A stretch of DNA of 64,000 nucleotides from NCBI GenBank assembly GCA_003573975.1, contig AP018533.1, positions 3,286,319 through 3,350,318 of the forward strand, written 5' to 3'. The stretch is from Clostridiales bacterium CCNA10 (GTDB taxonomy: Bacteria > Bacillota > Clostridia > Oscillospirales > Oscillospiraceae). The notes under the pieces were generated by a model. That model was given only the letters and a program-made list of their open reading frames with translations, had not been told where the DNA came from and ran no database searches. Made by a program: the position numbers and the translations under genes. This document shows, piece by piece, positions 8,251 to 16,902 of the stretch; the first letter of the stretch is position 1, and each line of letters begins with the position of its first letter.

Positions 8251-8739
8251 TTAGAACGGCAGTTCGCCGTCATCATCAGAAAGCTCGGCAAACTGGTCGC
8301 CGCCGGAGGGGGCGCCATAGCCGGAGGGGGCGGGAGCTGAGGGGGCGGCATAACCGCCGGAATAACCGCCGCCGGACGCATAGCCGGCATTGGAATAGCC
8401 TCCGCCGTCGCTGTCCCGCTTGGAGTCCCCGAAGTACACCTGATCGGCGATCACCTCGGCGCTGCGGCGCTTGCCGCCCTCCTTGTCGGTCCAGTCGCGG
8501 ATCTGAAGGCGGCCCTCCACCACGGCCATACGGCCCTTGGTGAAGTAGCGGCTGACAAACTCAGCCGTCTGCCGCCAGGCCACCACATCGATAAAATCGG
8601 TGCTGCGTTCGCCGGTGGCCTTGTCTTTAAAATCCCGGTCCACCGCCAGAGAGAAGGAGGCCACAGGGGTCCCCGTCTGCGTCCGGCGCAGCTCCGGGTC
8701 ACGGGTCAGACGTCCCATGAGGAAAATCTTGTTGAGCAT
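8251..8739 (-). CDS. ssb: Single-stranded DNA-binding protein
   Basis: A 162-residue SSB. The OB fold covers residues 1-105 (MLNKIFLMGRLTRDPELR, FIDVVAWRQTAEF, GRLQIRDW). It is followed by a Gly/Tyr/Ser-rich linker and the acidic tip DDDGELPF that recruits repair and replication partners. It sits between rpsF and rpsR, the classic arrangement that couples SSB supply with ribosomal protein synthesis. Confidence 0.98.
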   Translation of the reverse strand: MLNKIFLMGRLTRDPELRRTQTGTPVASFSLAVDRDFKDKATGERSTDFIDVVAWRQTAEFVSRYFTKGRMAVVEGRLQIRDWTDKEGGKRRSAEVIADQVYFGDSKRDSDGGGYSNAGYASGGGYSGGYAAPSAPAPSGYGAPSGGDQFAELSDDDGELPF

Positions 8740-8752
8740 ATCCGCCCTCTCC

Positions 8753-9049
8753 TTACTGGTCCTTGCAGACGATCAGGGAACGCATCACGCCGTCGGTGAT
8801 CCGGAAGATACGGTCCAGCTCGGCGGGGATGGCGGCGGCGGCGTTGAAGGTCATCAGCACGTAGTAGCCCTCCATCAGATCGTTGATGGGATAGGCCAGA
8901 CGGCGCTTGCCCCACTCATCGACCTCAGAGACGGTACCATTCGCCTCCACCACGGCCTTGAACTTGGCCACCAGAGCGGCGACGGCCTCTTCGTTCAGAG
9001 AGGGATCCAGGATATACATCGCCTCGTAGTTTGCGTTGATCTTTGCCAT
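8753..9049 (-). CDS. rpsF: 30S ribosomal protein S6
   Basis: A 98-residue protein with the S6 ferredoxin-like fold: YEAMYILDPSL, WGKRRLAYPIND and EGYYVLMTF. It is the first gene of the operon, with AAGGAGG before the ATG. In many bacteria the S6:S18 complex binds the operon leader and lowers translation; here the leader carries a GC-rich hairpin that could play this role. Confidence 0.98.
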   Translation of the reverse strand: MAKINANYEAMYILDPSLNEEAVAALVAKFKAVVEANGTVSEVDEWGKRRLAYPINDLMEGYYVLMTFNAAAAIPAELDRIFRITDGVMRSLIVCKDQ

Positions 9050-9167
9050 ATTCTTGCACCTCCTTATGGTCTTGTGGCCCCCGGACGCGCCGGGAGCAAG
9101 GATTCGGTCGCCGGGAAAGACCCGGTAACAGACTTTACAATTATATAAGTTTTTGCTGAAAAGTCAA
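9050..9167 (-). promoter_or_regulatory. Promoter and leader of rpsF-ssb-rpsR
   Basis: On the minus strand, -35 TTGACT (9162-9167), a 16-base gap and -10 TATAAT (9140-9145). The leader then forms a hairpin CTTG..CCCGG-CGCGT-CCGGG..CAAG (about 9071-9100) just before the ribosome site. The promoter is clear; reading the hairpin as the S6:S18-binding motif is inference. Confidence 0.75.
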
Positions 9168-9257
9168 GAACTTTTTTGAATTTTCTTCTGCCCTTTGCGT
9201 GTTTTGGACAGATTTACGACACATATCTTGTCCCCGCCTCTTCCTGTGGCCGGGTGT

Positions 9258-10052
9258 TCAGTCTGTTTCCTCCGGATTCCTGGCCGGGAGACGGTTGACC
9301 ATACAGAAATACTGATAGAAGATCCCGGACTCCGGCCCATCCCCCGGCTGGGTCCAGCAGGCGCGCAGATCGAAGAGGATCTTCTCGGCGATCTCAGTAG
9401 AAAAATACTTCAGTGAAGCATTCCCCCAGCTCCGTCTGGCAGTTTTCTCCGAAAAATAAGGCCAGAAAAGTGGCTGTTCCTCTTTTTTCAGGGTCAAACG
9501 ATACACAGGGTGGGCTTTGATCTGCCCGTCCACGCAGCAGGACCCAATAAAATCCTCCCTCACCATGCACATACCAAGGATGCGCCGCTCTGTCTCTGGT
9601 TCATTCGTTCCCCGGTGGGTGATCAGACAGAGGGAGTTTGGCTTCATCCGGGCGGGGACCCGCGGTTCCCCTTTGGATGCGCCGCTGATATAGGTCCCGG
9701 TGGAGATGACCCACTCAGAGAAGAGCGCGTTCAGCTGTCCTTCTTCCACATCAAACGCTGCCTGGGACATTTTTGAGAGCTTCATGTGCTGCAAAAGCGC
9801 CCGCCGCTCCTGCTCCTCCTGCATGGCCTGCTGCGCCTCCTGCTTTTCAGCCTCCTTGGCCAGCAGCAGTTCCTGGATCTCAGCCTGCATCTCTTGGTTC
9901 CGCAGGGTCAGGTGGCGCCGGGCAAATGCGTCCGGGTAGAGGAACCGCTTGTCTCCCCCGGGGAAACAAACCGTGAGGATGTTCCGGTTCCAGCCGGTCA
10001 CGATCCCCTTTCCAAAGGTTTCATGGCGGATCGCCTGTCCAATCAACTGCAT
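9258..10052 (-). CDS. Uncharacterised protein with N-terminal FGKG motif and coiled coil
   Basis: A 264-residue protein of unknown function. ATG at 10052 is chosen (AAAGGAG seven bases before it) over an in-frame GTG 21 bases upstream. Residues 1-45 (AIRHETFGKGIVTGW, then an LTVCFPGGDKRFLYP strand) look like the small beta domain with a FGKG loop found at the ends of some helicases and DNA-associated proteins. Residues 50-95 are a Glu/Gln/Ala-rich helix likely to form a coiled coil. The C-terminal half contains Cys residues (MCMVREDFIGSCC) and no motif I recognise. It is transcribed alone, from a promoter with an attenuator-like leader. Confidence 0.7.
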   Translation of the reverse strand: MQLIGQAIRHETFGKGIVTGWNRNILTVCFPGGDKRFLYPDAFARRHLTLRNQEMQAEIQELLLAKEAEKQEAQQAMQEEQERRALLQHMKLSKMSQAAFDVEEGQLNALFSEWVISTGTYISGASKGEPRVPARMKPNSLCLITHRGTNEPETERRILGMCMVREDFIGSCCVDGQIKAHPVYRLTLKKEEQPLFWPYFSEKTARRSWGNASLKYFSTEIAEKILFDLRACWTQPGDGPESGIFYQYFCMVNRLPARNPEETD

Positions 10053-10211
10053 AAACTGCTCCTTTCTTCCCACGCGGAATATGGCCGCTCACGTTCCGCG
10101 GCTGCCAGCTTCCGCATTGCCTACACACTTGCCTCCAGCCAGGCCTCATCCCGGCGCAGGACCAGAGCCGCCCCCTCCCAAGGCACAAATACGGTCAAAC
10201 GCCGGAGATAT

Positions 10212-10330
10212 AGAAAAAAGAAGGGCTTTTCATACAGCGCTGTACCGCGCAATACCAAAAGCCCTTCTTCAGACAAGACGGTTCTTTTTATGATTGATGA
10301 TAGTATAGCACAGCCGATCCGGAAAAGCAA
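10212..10330 (-). promoter_or_regulatory. Promoter with early terminator/attenuator for the 10052 gene
   Basis: Minus strand: -35 TTGCTT (10325-10330), 17 bases, -10 TATACT (10302-10307). About 30 bases after the expected start comes a 12-bp perfect stem AGAAGGGCTTTT (plus 10219-10230) with AAAAGCCCTTCT (10257-10268), a loop holding a second hairpin CAGCGCTG, then a T-run on the minus strand. This would give a short RNA of about 85 nt, or an attenuator. The 150 bases between the hairpin and the gene contain no frame of note. Confidence 0.6.
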
Positions 10331-10447
10331 ATGGGGCAGGCTGGGGCGGGGGAACGGCATCTGTGGGCAGGGAAACGTGCGGCCGGCGCTTTTCTCCCGG
10401 GCCGTTTCATGGTACAATGGGGCAAACGCATGGAGGAGGGGAGGACC

Positions 10448-11449
10448 TTGTCAAATACGACAACGCAGGACAGGCCGGTGTGCGGCCGCTTCGCCCCCAG
10501 CCCCAGCGGGCGGATGCACCTGGGCAACCTCTGGTCCGCGCTGCTGGCCTGGCTGGCCGCCCGGAGCCGGGGTGGGCGGATGGTGCTGCGGCTGGAGGAC
10601 CTGGACCCAGACCGCTGTACCCAGACCTGGTGCGATCAGGTGATGCGGGATCTGGAGTGGCTTGGACTGGACTGGGACAACGAGCCGGTGTATCAGAGCC
10701 GCCGGACCGACGCCTACCGGGCCGCTTTTGCCCGGCTGGAGGAGGCCGGACTGATCTATCCCTGCTACTGCACCCGGGCGGAGCGGCTGGCCGCCTCCGC
10801 CCCCCACCGGTCCGACGGCGTCCCCGTCTATGACGGGCGGTGCCGCCGCCTGCCGCCGGAGGAGCTGGCCCGTCTGGCCCGGAGCCGCCGCCCGGCCTGG
10901 CGGGTCCGGGTCCCGGAGGAGGTCCTGAGCTTCCGCGACCTGCTTCAGGGAGGCGTTTCCCAGGACCTCTCCCTGGACTGCGGCGACTTCATCCTCCGCC
11001 GCTCCGACGGGGTGTACGCCTATCAGCTGGCGGTGGTGGTGGACGACGGGGCCATGGGGGTGACCCAGGTGGTGCGGGGCAGCGATCTGCTGGACTCCAC
11101 CCCGCGGCAGCTGTGGCTCCAGGAGCGGCTGGGCCTGCCCCACCCGGAGTACGGCCATGTGCCCCTGCTCCTGGCCCCCGATGGCCGCCGCCTGGCCAAA
11201 CGGGACCGGGACCAGGAGCTGGGAGCGCTCCAGAGCTGTTACTCCGCCCAGGAGCTGGTGGGGCAGCTGGCCCTGCTGGCCGGATTGATCCCGGAGTACG
11301 CCCCCATCTCCCCCGCTGAGCTGATCCCTCTGTTTTCCTGGGAGAAGCTGCCCCAGGCGGACTGCGCGGTCCATTGGGCGGATGGAATTTGTACATTTTT
11401 TACAAAAACCATCCGAAGCCCTGTTCAAAGAGACCGGCCTCCTGTATAA
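10448..11449 (+). CDS. gluQ: Glutamyl-Q tRNA(Asp) synthetase
   Basis: About 333 residues. Contains GRFAPSPSGRMHLGN (HIGH-type signature), DLDPDR, a CYC pair and a later Cys for the zinc site, and LAKRDRD in place of KMSKS. It is short and lacks the anticodon-binding half of GluRS, as expected for the enzyme that puts glutamate on queuosine at position 34 of tRNA(Asp). A TTG start at 10448 is proposed because GGAGGAGGGGAGG lies directly upstream; an in-frame ATG at 10430 is the alternative. A TACAAT -10 at about 10413 fits. The last 20 residues are unusual for the family and may be a strain-specific tail. Confidence 0.88.
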   Translation: MSNTTTQDRPVCGRFAPSPSGRMHLGNLWSALLAWLAARSRGGRMVLRLEDLDPDRCTQTWCDQVMRDLEWLGLDWDNEPVYQSRRTDAYRAAFARLEEAGLIYPCYCTRAERLAASAPHRSDGVPVYDGRCRRLPPEELARLARSRRPAWRVRVPEEVLSFRDLLQGGVSQDLSLDCGDFILRRSDGVYAYQLAVVVDDGAMGVTQVVRGSDLLDSTPRQLWLQERLGLPHPEYGHVPLLLAPDGRRLAKRDRDQELGALQSCYSAQELVGQLALLAGLIPEYAPISPAELIPLFSWEKLPQADCAVHWADGICTFFTKTIRSPVQRDRPPV

Positions 11450-11543
11450 TAGTGCTGAACGACCTCCCGCGGCCTGCCCAGTCCGCCGCGGAAACGTCCA
11501 CAGGAGAGAGACAAATTTATCAAAGAAAGTGAGTGTGTGTATT

Positions 11544-12872
11544 GTGATCGACAAATTGATCGGCGACATCAGCACTGTGATGTACAGCTATGTGCTCATC
11601 ATCCTGCTGCTGGCTACGGGTCTGTACTTCACCTTCCGGACCCGCTTCGTCCAGTTCCGTATGTTCCTGGAATCCATCCGTGTGGTGGGAGAAAAACCGG
11701 AGAAGGCCGGGGCGACCTCTTCCTTCCAGGCGCTGATGGTATCCACCGCGTCCCGGGTGGGCACGGGCAACATCATCGGCATCTCCACCGCCATCTGTGC
11801 CGGCGGCTTCGGCGCGGTGTTCTGGATGTGGGTCATCGCCATCATCGGCGGCGCCTCCTATTATATCGAGGCCGCCCTTCACAGCCGCCCCCTGGCGATC
11901 ATCTTCGCCTTCTCCCTGATCCTGACCTACGCCGGCGGCTTCAATATGCTGGCCTCCTACAATCTCCAGTCCACCTTCTCCGGATACAGCTTCTATGACC
12001 CGGAGACCACCCCCTGGGTCATCGGCGCCATCCTGGCCCTGCTGGTGGGCTACTGCGTCATGGGCGGCGGCAAGCGCATCGTGAAGGTCACCTCCACCCT
12101 GGTCCCCTTCATGGGCGGCCTGTATGTGCTGGTCTCTCTGATCGTCATTGTGATGAACTTCGGCCTGCTGCCCCAGGTGCTGGGCCGCATCTTCTCCGAG
12201 GCCTTTGACTTCCAGGCCATCTTCGGCGGCCTGGCCGGCTCCTGCCTGATGTACGGCATCAAGCGCGGCCTCTACTCCAACGAGGCCGGCGTGGGCTCCG
12301 CCCCCAACGCGGCTGCCTCCGCCAATGTCAGCCACCCGGTGAAGCAGGGCCTGGTCCAGATGCTCTCCGTGTTCATCGACACCCTGCTCATCTGCACCGC
12401 CACCGCCTTCATGCTGCTGTGCTCCGGCGTGGAGCCCGACGCGGCGCTGGAGGGCGCCCCCTATGTCCAGGCGGCCCTGAGCGCGGTGTTCGGTCCCATC
12501 GGCCCCATGTTCATTACGGTGGCGATGGTGCTCTTCGCCTTCACCACCCTCATCGGCAACCTCTACTATGTGGACAACTGCCTGAATTACATCGTCAAGA
12601 AGGTCCCCGCCAAGGAGTTCATGGTCCTCTTCCGCATCGATGCCATGCTCCTGATCTTCATCGGCGCCGGGATGCAGATCGGCACCGTGTGGAACCTGGC
12701 CGATGTGCTCATGGGCGTGATGGCCCTGATCAACCTGCCGGTCATCATCCTCCTCAGCCGCCCCGCCCTGCTGGCTCTGAAGGATTACACTGCGCAGAAG
12801 AACACCGGCCGCAACCCGGTGTTCAAGGCCGAGACTGTGGGCCTCAAGGGCAAGACCGAATACTGGAACTGA
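11544..12872 (+). CDS. Sodium:alanine symporter family (AGCS) transporter
   Basis: An integral membrane protein of about 442 residues that imports alanine or glycine with sodium. AGCS signatures are the Gly-rich TASRVGTGNIIGISTAI segment near the N-terminus and GLYSNEAGVGSAPNAAA mid-protein; about 11 hydrophobic helices are visible. Possible starts are GTG at 11529, 11535 or 11544; the last fits the usual N-terminal length best but no strong ribosome site decides. A strong terminator follows. The exact substrate is not determinable. Confidence 0.9.
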   Translation: MIDKLIGDISTVMYSYVLIILLLATGLYFTFRTRFVQFRMFLESIRVVGEKPEKAGATSSFQALMVSTASRVGTGNIIGISTAICAGGFGAVFWMWVIAIIGGASYYIEAALHSRPLAIIFAFSLILTYAGGFNMLASYNLQSTFSGYSFYDPETTPWVIGAILALLVGYCVMGGGKRIVKVTSTLVPFMGGLYVLVSLIVIVMNFGLLPQVLGRIFSEAFDFQAIFGGLAGSCLMYGIKRGLYSNEAGVGSAPNAAASANVSHPVKQGLVQMLSVFIDTLLICTATAFMLLCSGVEPDAALEGAPYVQAALSAVFGPIGPMFITVAMVLFAFTTLIGNLYYVDNCLNYIVKKVPAKEFMVLFRIDAMLLIFIGAGMQIGTVWNLADVLMGVMALINLPVIILLSRPALLALKDYTAQKNTGRNPVFKAETVGLKGKTEYWN

Positions 12873-12887
12873 TCCCATCGGCATCTC

Positions 12888-12922
12888 AAACAGGCTGGCC
12901 CCAACCGGGGCCAGCCTGTTTT
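12888..12922 (+). terminator. Terminator of the AGCS transporter gene
   Basis: AAACAGGCTGGCCCC-AACC-GGGGCCAGCCTGTTTT, a 15-bp stem that also works on the minus strand for the convergent ABC permease gene. Confidence 0.92.
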
Positions 12923-12952
12923 CTGCGTTCTGTACGTCGGCGCGGTCCCCGC

Positions 12953-14821
12953 TCACCCGCATCCGCCAGGTGCGCCGCCGCCTTCCAGAGCCAGGCGGCG
13001 GCAGGCCAGTGCGGTCGCCAGAAAGTACCCCCCATACACCGCCAGCAGAACTCCGCCGGTGACCAGGGCGCTGTGGACCGTGTCCACCTTGGCCGCCGTG
13101 GAGATCAGGTCGTTGGCCGCCTTCATGCCCACCACAGTGTGGAGCAGGGCCAGGGCCAGCGGGAGCAGGAAGGCCAGGGCCACCTGCTGCACCGCAGAGC
13201 GGGAGAGCATCCCCTCCTCCGCGCCCAGGCGGCGCAGGACGGCGTACCGTGCGGCGTTGTCGGCGGCCTGGCTCAGCTGCTGGAGGGCCAGAACCGCGGC
13301 GGCGGCCAGCAGGAAGGTGAGGCCCAGATACAACCCCAGAAACAGGGCCAGGAGCTTGTTTCCCATGATCTCCTGATAGAGGGACAGGCGGCTCTCCACC
13401 CGCAGGTAGGCGGTGGTCTCCTGATACTCCGCCAGGGCGGCCTGGACCTGTTTCTCAGTCTCCTCCGGGTCCCCGGCGTAGTCGGCGGACCACACCTGAC
13501 GCCGGAGGGACAGCTTCTCCGCCATCTCGTCCGGGATGACCACGCAGGTCAGCCCCAGGTTTCCGGTGGCCAGGGGCGCGCTTCCCTCCGCCAGAAGGCC
13601 GGGCAGGGGGCCGGGGTAGGCCGGCGCGCCCTGCCGCGCCAGCAGACCATTGCAGTCGGACAGGCGGATGGCCGCGGAGGCGTCTTCTATCCCAGTGACC
13701 GCGGGATTGTTGTAATAGATCGGGGTGTCCTGCCGCCAGGCCAGGGCGTCAGACTCCATGCCGTGGGCGGTCAGCAGGGCATCAAAGTCCACGCAACCCA
13801 GGTGGTCGGCGTTCTGGTTCTGGACGGTGATGTCAAAGGGGGCCTGCCCGTCGGCGGCGGCCTCGATGGTGCGGTTGAGGCCGATGGAGCTGGCGGTGAT
13901 GCCCATAGCCAGGAGCAGGAGGATGCAGATCACGGTCTGGGACAGGTAAGTAGAATGGACCCGGCTGATCCACTGGCGCAGGGTAAAGAGATGCAGGTCC
14001 CGGTAGTAGAAGCCGGGGTAGCTCCGGGCCAGCCGCAGCACAAAGCCGGACAGGGAGCGAAAGACCAGCAGGGTGCCCACTGTCCCCAGAGTCAGCATAG
14101 GGATGCACAGGAAGGGGAGCACCACGGCGAAGGCCATCCCGAAGGTGAGCAGAATGGCGTAGGCCGCCGCCAGGCACACCCCGCCCAGGACCAGCTGGAG
14201 CACAGAGGTCCGGAGGGGGCGGGGGCGAAGCTCCTCATTTTTCCGTCCTCCCTGCATCAGATCCAGCAGCTTGGCTCTGGAGATCTGGATGCCGCTGAAG
14301 CCCATGACCAACAGGAAAATCAGGCCGAAGTAGAGCACAGTGCGCCCCGCCGCCCGGGGGGAGAGGGCCAGCCCGAAGGCGTCCATCCGAAGGGAGAACA
14401 TGGACAAGGTGAGGGCGGACAGGCCCTGAGAGGCCGCCAGTCCCAGCAGCAGGCCCAGGGCCAGGGAGGCCGCGCCGATCAGCCCCGTCTCCAGCACCAG
14501 CAGAAGGGATACCTGCCCCTGGCTCAGGCCAAGAAGCAGATAGGTGCCCAGCTCCCGCTTCCGCCGGCGCATGAGGAACCGGTCGGCGTACAGGATCAGA
14601 CAGGCCAGAACCACCGCCACAAAGACGGAAAAGACGTCGATGCAGGACTGGATGACCTGGGCCATGGGATTTTGGCTCTGGGTCAGGTAGATCATCGCCC
14701 CCTGTCCATCCAGAGAGCTGAAGGTATAGAACAGGCACACGCCGAAGGTGAGGGTAAGCAGATACACGCCGTAGTCCCGAAAGGAGCGGCGGACGTTGCG
14801 CAGGGCCAGCTTACAGAACAT
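12953..14821 (-). CDS. BceB-like ABC transporter permease
   Basis: A 622-residue FtsX-superfamily permease. It starts KLALRNVRRSFRDYGVYLLT, the hallmark of BceB-type permeases, and has about ten hydrophobic helices with a large non-membrane domain (about residues 310-520) between later helices, as in the antimicrobial-peptide detoxification pumps. It overlaps the ATPase gene by 11 bases. No histidine kinase or response regulator gene adjoins it, which is unusual for a Bce module, so its inducer and substrate are open. Confidence 0.9.
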   Translation of the reverse strand: MFCKLALRNVRRSFRDYGVYLLTLTFGVCLFYTFSSLDGQGAMIYLTQSQNPMAQVIQSCIDVFSVFVAVVLACLILYADRFLMRRRKRELGTYLLLGLSQGQVSLLLVLETGLIGAASLALGLLLGLAASQGLSALTLSMFSLRMDAFGLALSPRAAGRTVLYFGLIFLLVMGFSGIQISRAKLLDLMQGGRKNEELRPRPLRTSVLQLVLGGVCLAAAYAILLTFGMAFAVVLPFLCIPMLTLGTVGTLLVFRSLSGFVLRLARSYPGFYYRDLHLFTLRQWISRVHSTYLSQTVICILLLLAMGITASSIGLNRTIEAAADGQAPFDITVQNQNADHLGCVDFDALLTAHGMESDALAWRQDTPIYYNNPAVTGIEDASAAIRLSDCNGLLARQGAPAYPGPLPGLLAEGSAPLATGNLGLTCVVIPDEMAEKLSLRRQVWSADYAGDPEETEKQVQAALAEYQETTAYLRVESRLSLYQEIMGNKLLALFLGLYLGLTFLLAAAAVLALQQLSQAADNAARYAVLRRLGAEEGMLSRSAVQQVALAFLLPLALALLHTVVGMKAANDLISTAAKVDTVHSALVTGGVLLAVYGGYFLATALACRRLALEGGGAPGGCG

Positions 14822-15578
14822 CTTCCATCTCTCCTCCCAGCTGGGTGACCACCCGGATGATCTGCTGGAAAAAGGCCCGGCGGTCCCCGCCGTCCCGCTC
14901 CAGCTGCGCGAAGATCTTTCCGTCCCGGAGGAATACCACCCGGCGGCAGCAGCTGGCGGTGAAGGCGTCGTGGGTGACCATCAGAATGGTGGCCCCCCGC
15001 TCCCGGTTGAGCACCTCCAGCCGCTCCAGCAGCAGCCTGGAGGATTTGGAGTCCAGGGCCCCGGTGGGCTCGTCGGCCAGCACCAGGGCGGGCCGGGTGA
15101 CGATGGCCCGGGCGGCGGCGCAGCGCTGCTGCTGTCCGCCGGACATCTGATAGGGATACTTGTCCAGACAGTCCCCGATGCCCAGCAGCTCCGCCGTCTC
15201 CTCCACCCGGTCCCGGATCTGGGCGGCCGGGGTGCGGAGGATGGACAGGGACAGGGCAATGTTTTCAAAGGCGGTAAGGGTGTCCAGCAGATTGCAGTCC
15301 TGGAAGATGAAGCCCAGCCGCTCCCGGCGGAAGCGGGTGAGGGCCCTGCCCCGCAGGCCGGTCAGCTCCTCCCCATCCACCTGGATGGAACCGGAGGTGG
15401 GCCGGTCGATGGTGGAGATGCAGTTGAGCAGGGTGGTCTTGCCGGAGCCGGAGGCCCCCATGATCCCCACATACTCCCCCGCCTCCAGGGACAGGTCCAC
15501 GCCGTCCAGGGCGCGGGTGACCGCCCCCCGCTTTCCATATACCTTCGTCAGATCCTTTACACACAGCAGCTCCGCCAT
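14811..15578 (-). CDS. BceA-like ABC transporter ATP-binding protein
   Basis: A 255-residue MacB/LolD/BceA-group ATPase. Walker A is GASGSGKTT, the signature MSGGQQQR, Walker B VLADEPTGALDS, and the switch His lies in MVTHD. It energises the permease encoded just downstream. It is the promoter-proximal gene, with AGGAGG before the ATG. Confidence 0.95.
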   Translation of the reverse strand: MAELLCVKDLTKVYGKRGAVTRALDGVDLSLEAGEYVGIMGASGSGKTTLLNCISTIDRPTSGSIQVDGEELTGLRGRALTRFRRERLGFIFQDCNLLDTLTAFENIALSLSILRTPAAQIRDRVEETAELLGIGDCLDKYPYQMSGGQQQRCAAARAIVTRPALVLADEPTGALDSKSSRLLLERLEVLNRERGATILMVTHDAFTASCCRRVVFLRDGKIFAQLERDGGDRRAFFQQIIRVVTQLGGEMEDVL

Positions 15579-15620
15579 GTTGGAACTCCTCCTTTCGCCG
15601 GGCGTGGTCCGCCCGGGCTG

Positions 15621-15647
15621 AACTGTATGACATCATAGCATACAGTT
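15621..15647. promoter_or_regulatory. Inverted repeat before the BceAB-like operon
   Basis: AACTGTATG-N9-CATACAGTT, perfect 9-bp arms, about 45 bases upstream of the ATPase start. On the minus strand a TATGAT hexamer lies in its spacer, so a regulator bound here would cover the promoter. The rest of the 15579-15807 gap also holds TTAGGA-N13-TCCTAA at 15672-15696, without a clear function. Confidence 0.5.
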
Positions 15648-15807
15648 TTGAAAAATACCCGAAAGGTTCTCTTAGGAATTTCTTAAGTTATCCTAAAGAC
15701 ATCTCTCGGCCGCTCCGGTTTTGACAAAGAGCGGCCAGCATGATAAAATATCCGCCGGAACGGCGGCCCGATCCGCCGATCTTTCTGACAGAAATGAGGT
15801 TTTTACC

Positions 15808-16866
15808 ATGAAACACAACAAACTCACACGGTGGGCCGCCCTGATCCTGGCGGCCGCCCTGACCCTCTCCCTCACCGCCTGCGGCGGGGCGGGCGGCTCC
15901 TCCTCCGCGGGCAGCGCCTCTGCCAGTCAGAGCGCCCCCGCCTCCGCCATCACCCTTACCGACCAGGCAGGCCGTCAGGTGGAGCTGGACGCCCCGGCGG
16001 ACACTCTGGTCAGCTGCTACTATGTGACCACCTATGCCACCATGGCCCTGGGGATCTCCGACCGGGTGGTGGGCCTGGAGAAAAAGGCGGATACCCGCCC
16101 CATTTACGCCATGGCCGCCCCGGACCTGCTGGAGAAGGAGCAGGTGGGCACCATGAAGGAGCTGGACCTGGAGGCGGTGGCCGCCCTGGAGCCCGACCTG
16201 GTGGTGATGCCCAAGAAGCTGATGGACTACGCCGCTCCCCTGGAGGAGCTGGGCATCCCTGTCCTGGTGGTCAACCCCGAATCCCACGAGGCACTCACCG
16301 GAATGCTGGAGCTGCTGGGACAGGCCTGCGGCGTGGAGGACCGGGCCCAGGCTCTGACGGACTACTATGAGGAGCAACTGGCCCGGGTAGCCCAGCTGGT
16401 GGACGGCCTGGAGCGGCCCACGGTCTACATGGGCGGCAACTCCTCCTACCTCACCGCCGCCCCCGGCGATATGTACCAGAGCAGCCTCATTGAGACCGCC
16501 GGAGGGGTGAACGCCGCCGCCGATCTGACGGGGGGCTATTGGACCGAGGTCTCCTATGAGTCCATTCTGGCTATGGCCCCGCAGGTCATCCTGATCCCCG
16601 CCGGCGCAGACTATACCGCCCAGGACATCCTGGGCGATCCCCAGCTGGCCACGGTGCCCGCCGTCCAGTCCGGTGCGGTCTATGAGATGCCAAGCGGCAT
16701 TGAGGAGTGGGACTCCCCCATTCCCTCCGGCATCCTGGGCACCCTTTGGATGACCAGCGTTCTCCACGGGGACGCCTATCCCTTCGACACCTTTACCGCC
16801 GACGTCCAGGACTTTTACAAGACCTTCTACGGATTTGAGATCGACCCGGCGCTCATCACCAAGTAA
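15808..16866 (+). CDS. Substrate-binding lipoprotein of a FecCD-type ABC importer
   Basis: 352 residues. The signal peptide ends in the lipobox LSLTAC (lipidated Cys25). The mature part has the two-lobed BtuF/FhuD fold: ITLTDQAGRQVELD, then ALEPDLVVMPKK and later EVSYESILAMAPQVILIP. It captures an iron-siderophore, cobamide or similar chelate outside the membrane. It is followed by permease and ATPase genes. No riboswitch or clear metal box was found upstream, so the ligand is unassigned. Confidence 0.88.
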   Translation: MKHNKLTRWAALILAAALTLSLTACGGAGGSSSAGSASASQSAPASAITLTDQAGRQVELDAPADTLVSCYYVTTYATMALGISDRVVGLEKKADTRPIYAMAAPDLLEKEQVGTMKELDLEAVAALEPDLVVMPKKLMDYAAPLEELGIPVLVVNPESHEALTGMLELLGQACGVEDRAQALTDYYEEQLARVAQLVDGLERPTVYMGGNSSYLTAAPGDMYQSSLIETAGGVNAAADLTGGYWTEVSYESILAMAPQVILIPAGADYTAQDILGDPQLATVPAVQSGAVYEMPSGIEEWDSPIPSGILGTLWMTSVLHGDAYPFDTFTADVQDFYKTFYGFEIDPALITK

Positions 16867-16902
16867 GAACGGACCAGACGCTGCGGAGAGGGGGGAGGAC
16901 CG

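Noticed and set aside
12419-14848. 809-codon plus-strand frame opposite the BceB-like permease
   Set aside because: Gln/Gly/Pro-rich shadow; the permease on the other strand has clear membrane helices and family signatures.
15672-15696. TTAGGA-N13-TCCTAA as a DtxR/IdeR-type iron box for the importer operon
   Set aside because: The spacing gives 25 bp instead of the 19-bp box, and the arms are only 6 bp.
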